Part shown: positions 6,503-6,606 of the stretch, piece by piece
How positions within the stretch are numbered: position 1 is the first letter of the stretch
How the letters are laid out: each line of letters starts with the position of its first letter
Notes under the pieces: model-generated
What the model saw: the letters and a program-made list of their open reading frames with translations, nothing else
Database searches by the model: none
Told to the model about the DNA's origin: nothing
Origin: Anaerolineae bacterium
Lineage (GTDB): Bacteria; Chloroflexota; Anaerolineae; 4572-78; J111
Reading direction: 5' to 3'
Length of the DNA stretch: 6,606 nt
Assembly: GCA_020433835.1 (NCBI GenBank)
Contig: JAGRBY010000405.1
Span: 1-6,606 of the forward strand
Made by a program: the position numbers and the translations under genes

Positions 6503-6602
6503 GTCATGCCCGAACGTCTTTATCGGGCAGACAACCGGTCTTAGGGCGCTAGATTCCCGCTAATCTTGTCCTCTCGTAGGCGGGGAAACATGCGGGCATG
6601 AC
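6503..6602. repeat. MITE- or REP-like structured repeat with inverted termini (about 100 bp)
   Basis: GTCATGCCCG at 6503-6512 is exactly inverted as CGGGCATGAC at 6593-6602, and weaker matching continues inward to about 18 bp (roughly 14 of 18 positions). Internal hairpins fill much of the rest: TGCCCGA/TCGGGCA (6507-6513 with 6523-6529, 9-nt loop), AGAC/GTCT (6529-6532 with 6538-6541), and TTCCCGC (6554-6560) with GCGGGGAA (6580-6587, one bulge). This architecture, with termini of the GTCATNCCCG type, resembles non-autonomous MITEs or dispersed hairpin repeats. No target-site duplication can be judged because the window ends 4 bp later. A structured RNA is an alternative, but no riboswitch core I know is recognisable. 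Confidence 0.5.
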
Positions 6603-6606
6603 ATCA

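Larger units (their letters stand above)
6314..6606. other. Intergenic region upstream of the signalling operon
   Basis: No convincing gene in 293 bp. It contains the hydrolase ribosome-binding site (6321-6324), the -10 box and palindrome (6363-6376), an AT-rich unassigned stretch (about 6396-6475), a strong ribosome-binding-site-like AAGGAGGT (6476-6483) before an 17-codon open frame (6491-6544), and the inverted-repeat element that runs to the window edge. Confidence 0.6.

Noticed and set aside
6503..6602. A riboswitch or other known structured RNA
   Set aside because: Several hairpins are possible, but none of the conserved cores I know (TPP, SAM, cobalamin, glycine, c-di-GMP, FMN, fluoride) is present; an inverted-repeat mobile element explains the symmetry better.
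1..6606. tRNA, rRNA or CRISPR array
   Set aside because: No tRNA T-loop plus cloverleaf pattern, no rRNA-like stretches and no regularly spaced direct repeats were seen.

Overview
The window looks like a bacterial chromosome fragment. The best guess at the source is a Chloroflexota (Anaerolineae-like) genome: it has soluble multi-GAF histidine kinases and SARP/BTAD-type regulators side by side, moderate GC and Shine-Dalgarno starts. This is inference from gene style only; no ribosomal or taxonomic marker is present.

The main content, about 5.4 kb, is a leftward-transcribed signalling operon. It runs from an intergenic promoter near 6363-6368 through three genes: a metallo-beta-lactamase-fold hydrolase (5357-6313), a soluble histidine kinase with four GAF domains (2568-5354), and a response regulator with two tandem receiver domains fused to a winged-helix/BTAD SARP-type output (907-2571). 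The hydrolase and kinase are 2 nt apart and the kinase and regulator overlap by 4 nt, so the three are almost certainly co-transcribed and translationally coupled. The inferred flow is: GAF domains sense small ligands, the HATPase kinase phosphorylates the receiver(s), and the SARP domain controls transcription. One GAF domain carries the full NKxnFx3DE signature of cyclic-nucleotide GAF domains, and the first gene is a PhnP/COG1235-like hydrolase. A nucleotide or cyclic-phosphate signal is therefore an attractive but unproven idea.

The left end (1-906) looks like accessory DNA and is AT-richer by eye. A leftward toxin-first toxin-antitoxin pair has a RelE/ParE-like toxin (562-819) and an antitoxin (176-565) that joins an N-terminal Phd-like segment to a C-terminal XRE helix-turn-helix. 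Just upstream of the toxin is a perfect 17-bp palindrome (828-844) with a third half-site nearby, the likely autoregulatory operator. Convergent with it is the 3' end of a rightward gene (1-168) resembling the C-terminus of BsuBI/PstI-type restriction endonucleases.

The right end (6314-6606) has no convincing gene. It holds the operon promoter, a 13-bp palindrome over its -10 box, and a hairpin-rich element of about 100 bp with 10-bp perfect inverted termini (6503-6602) that resembles a MITE or REP-type repeat and lies just after a good ribosome-binding site plus ATG.
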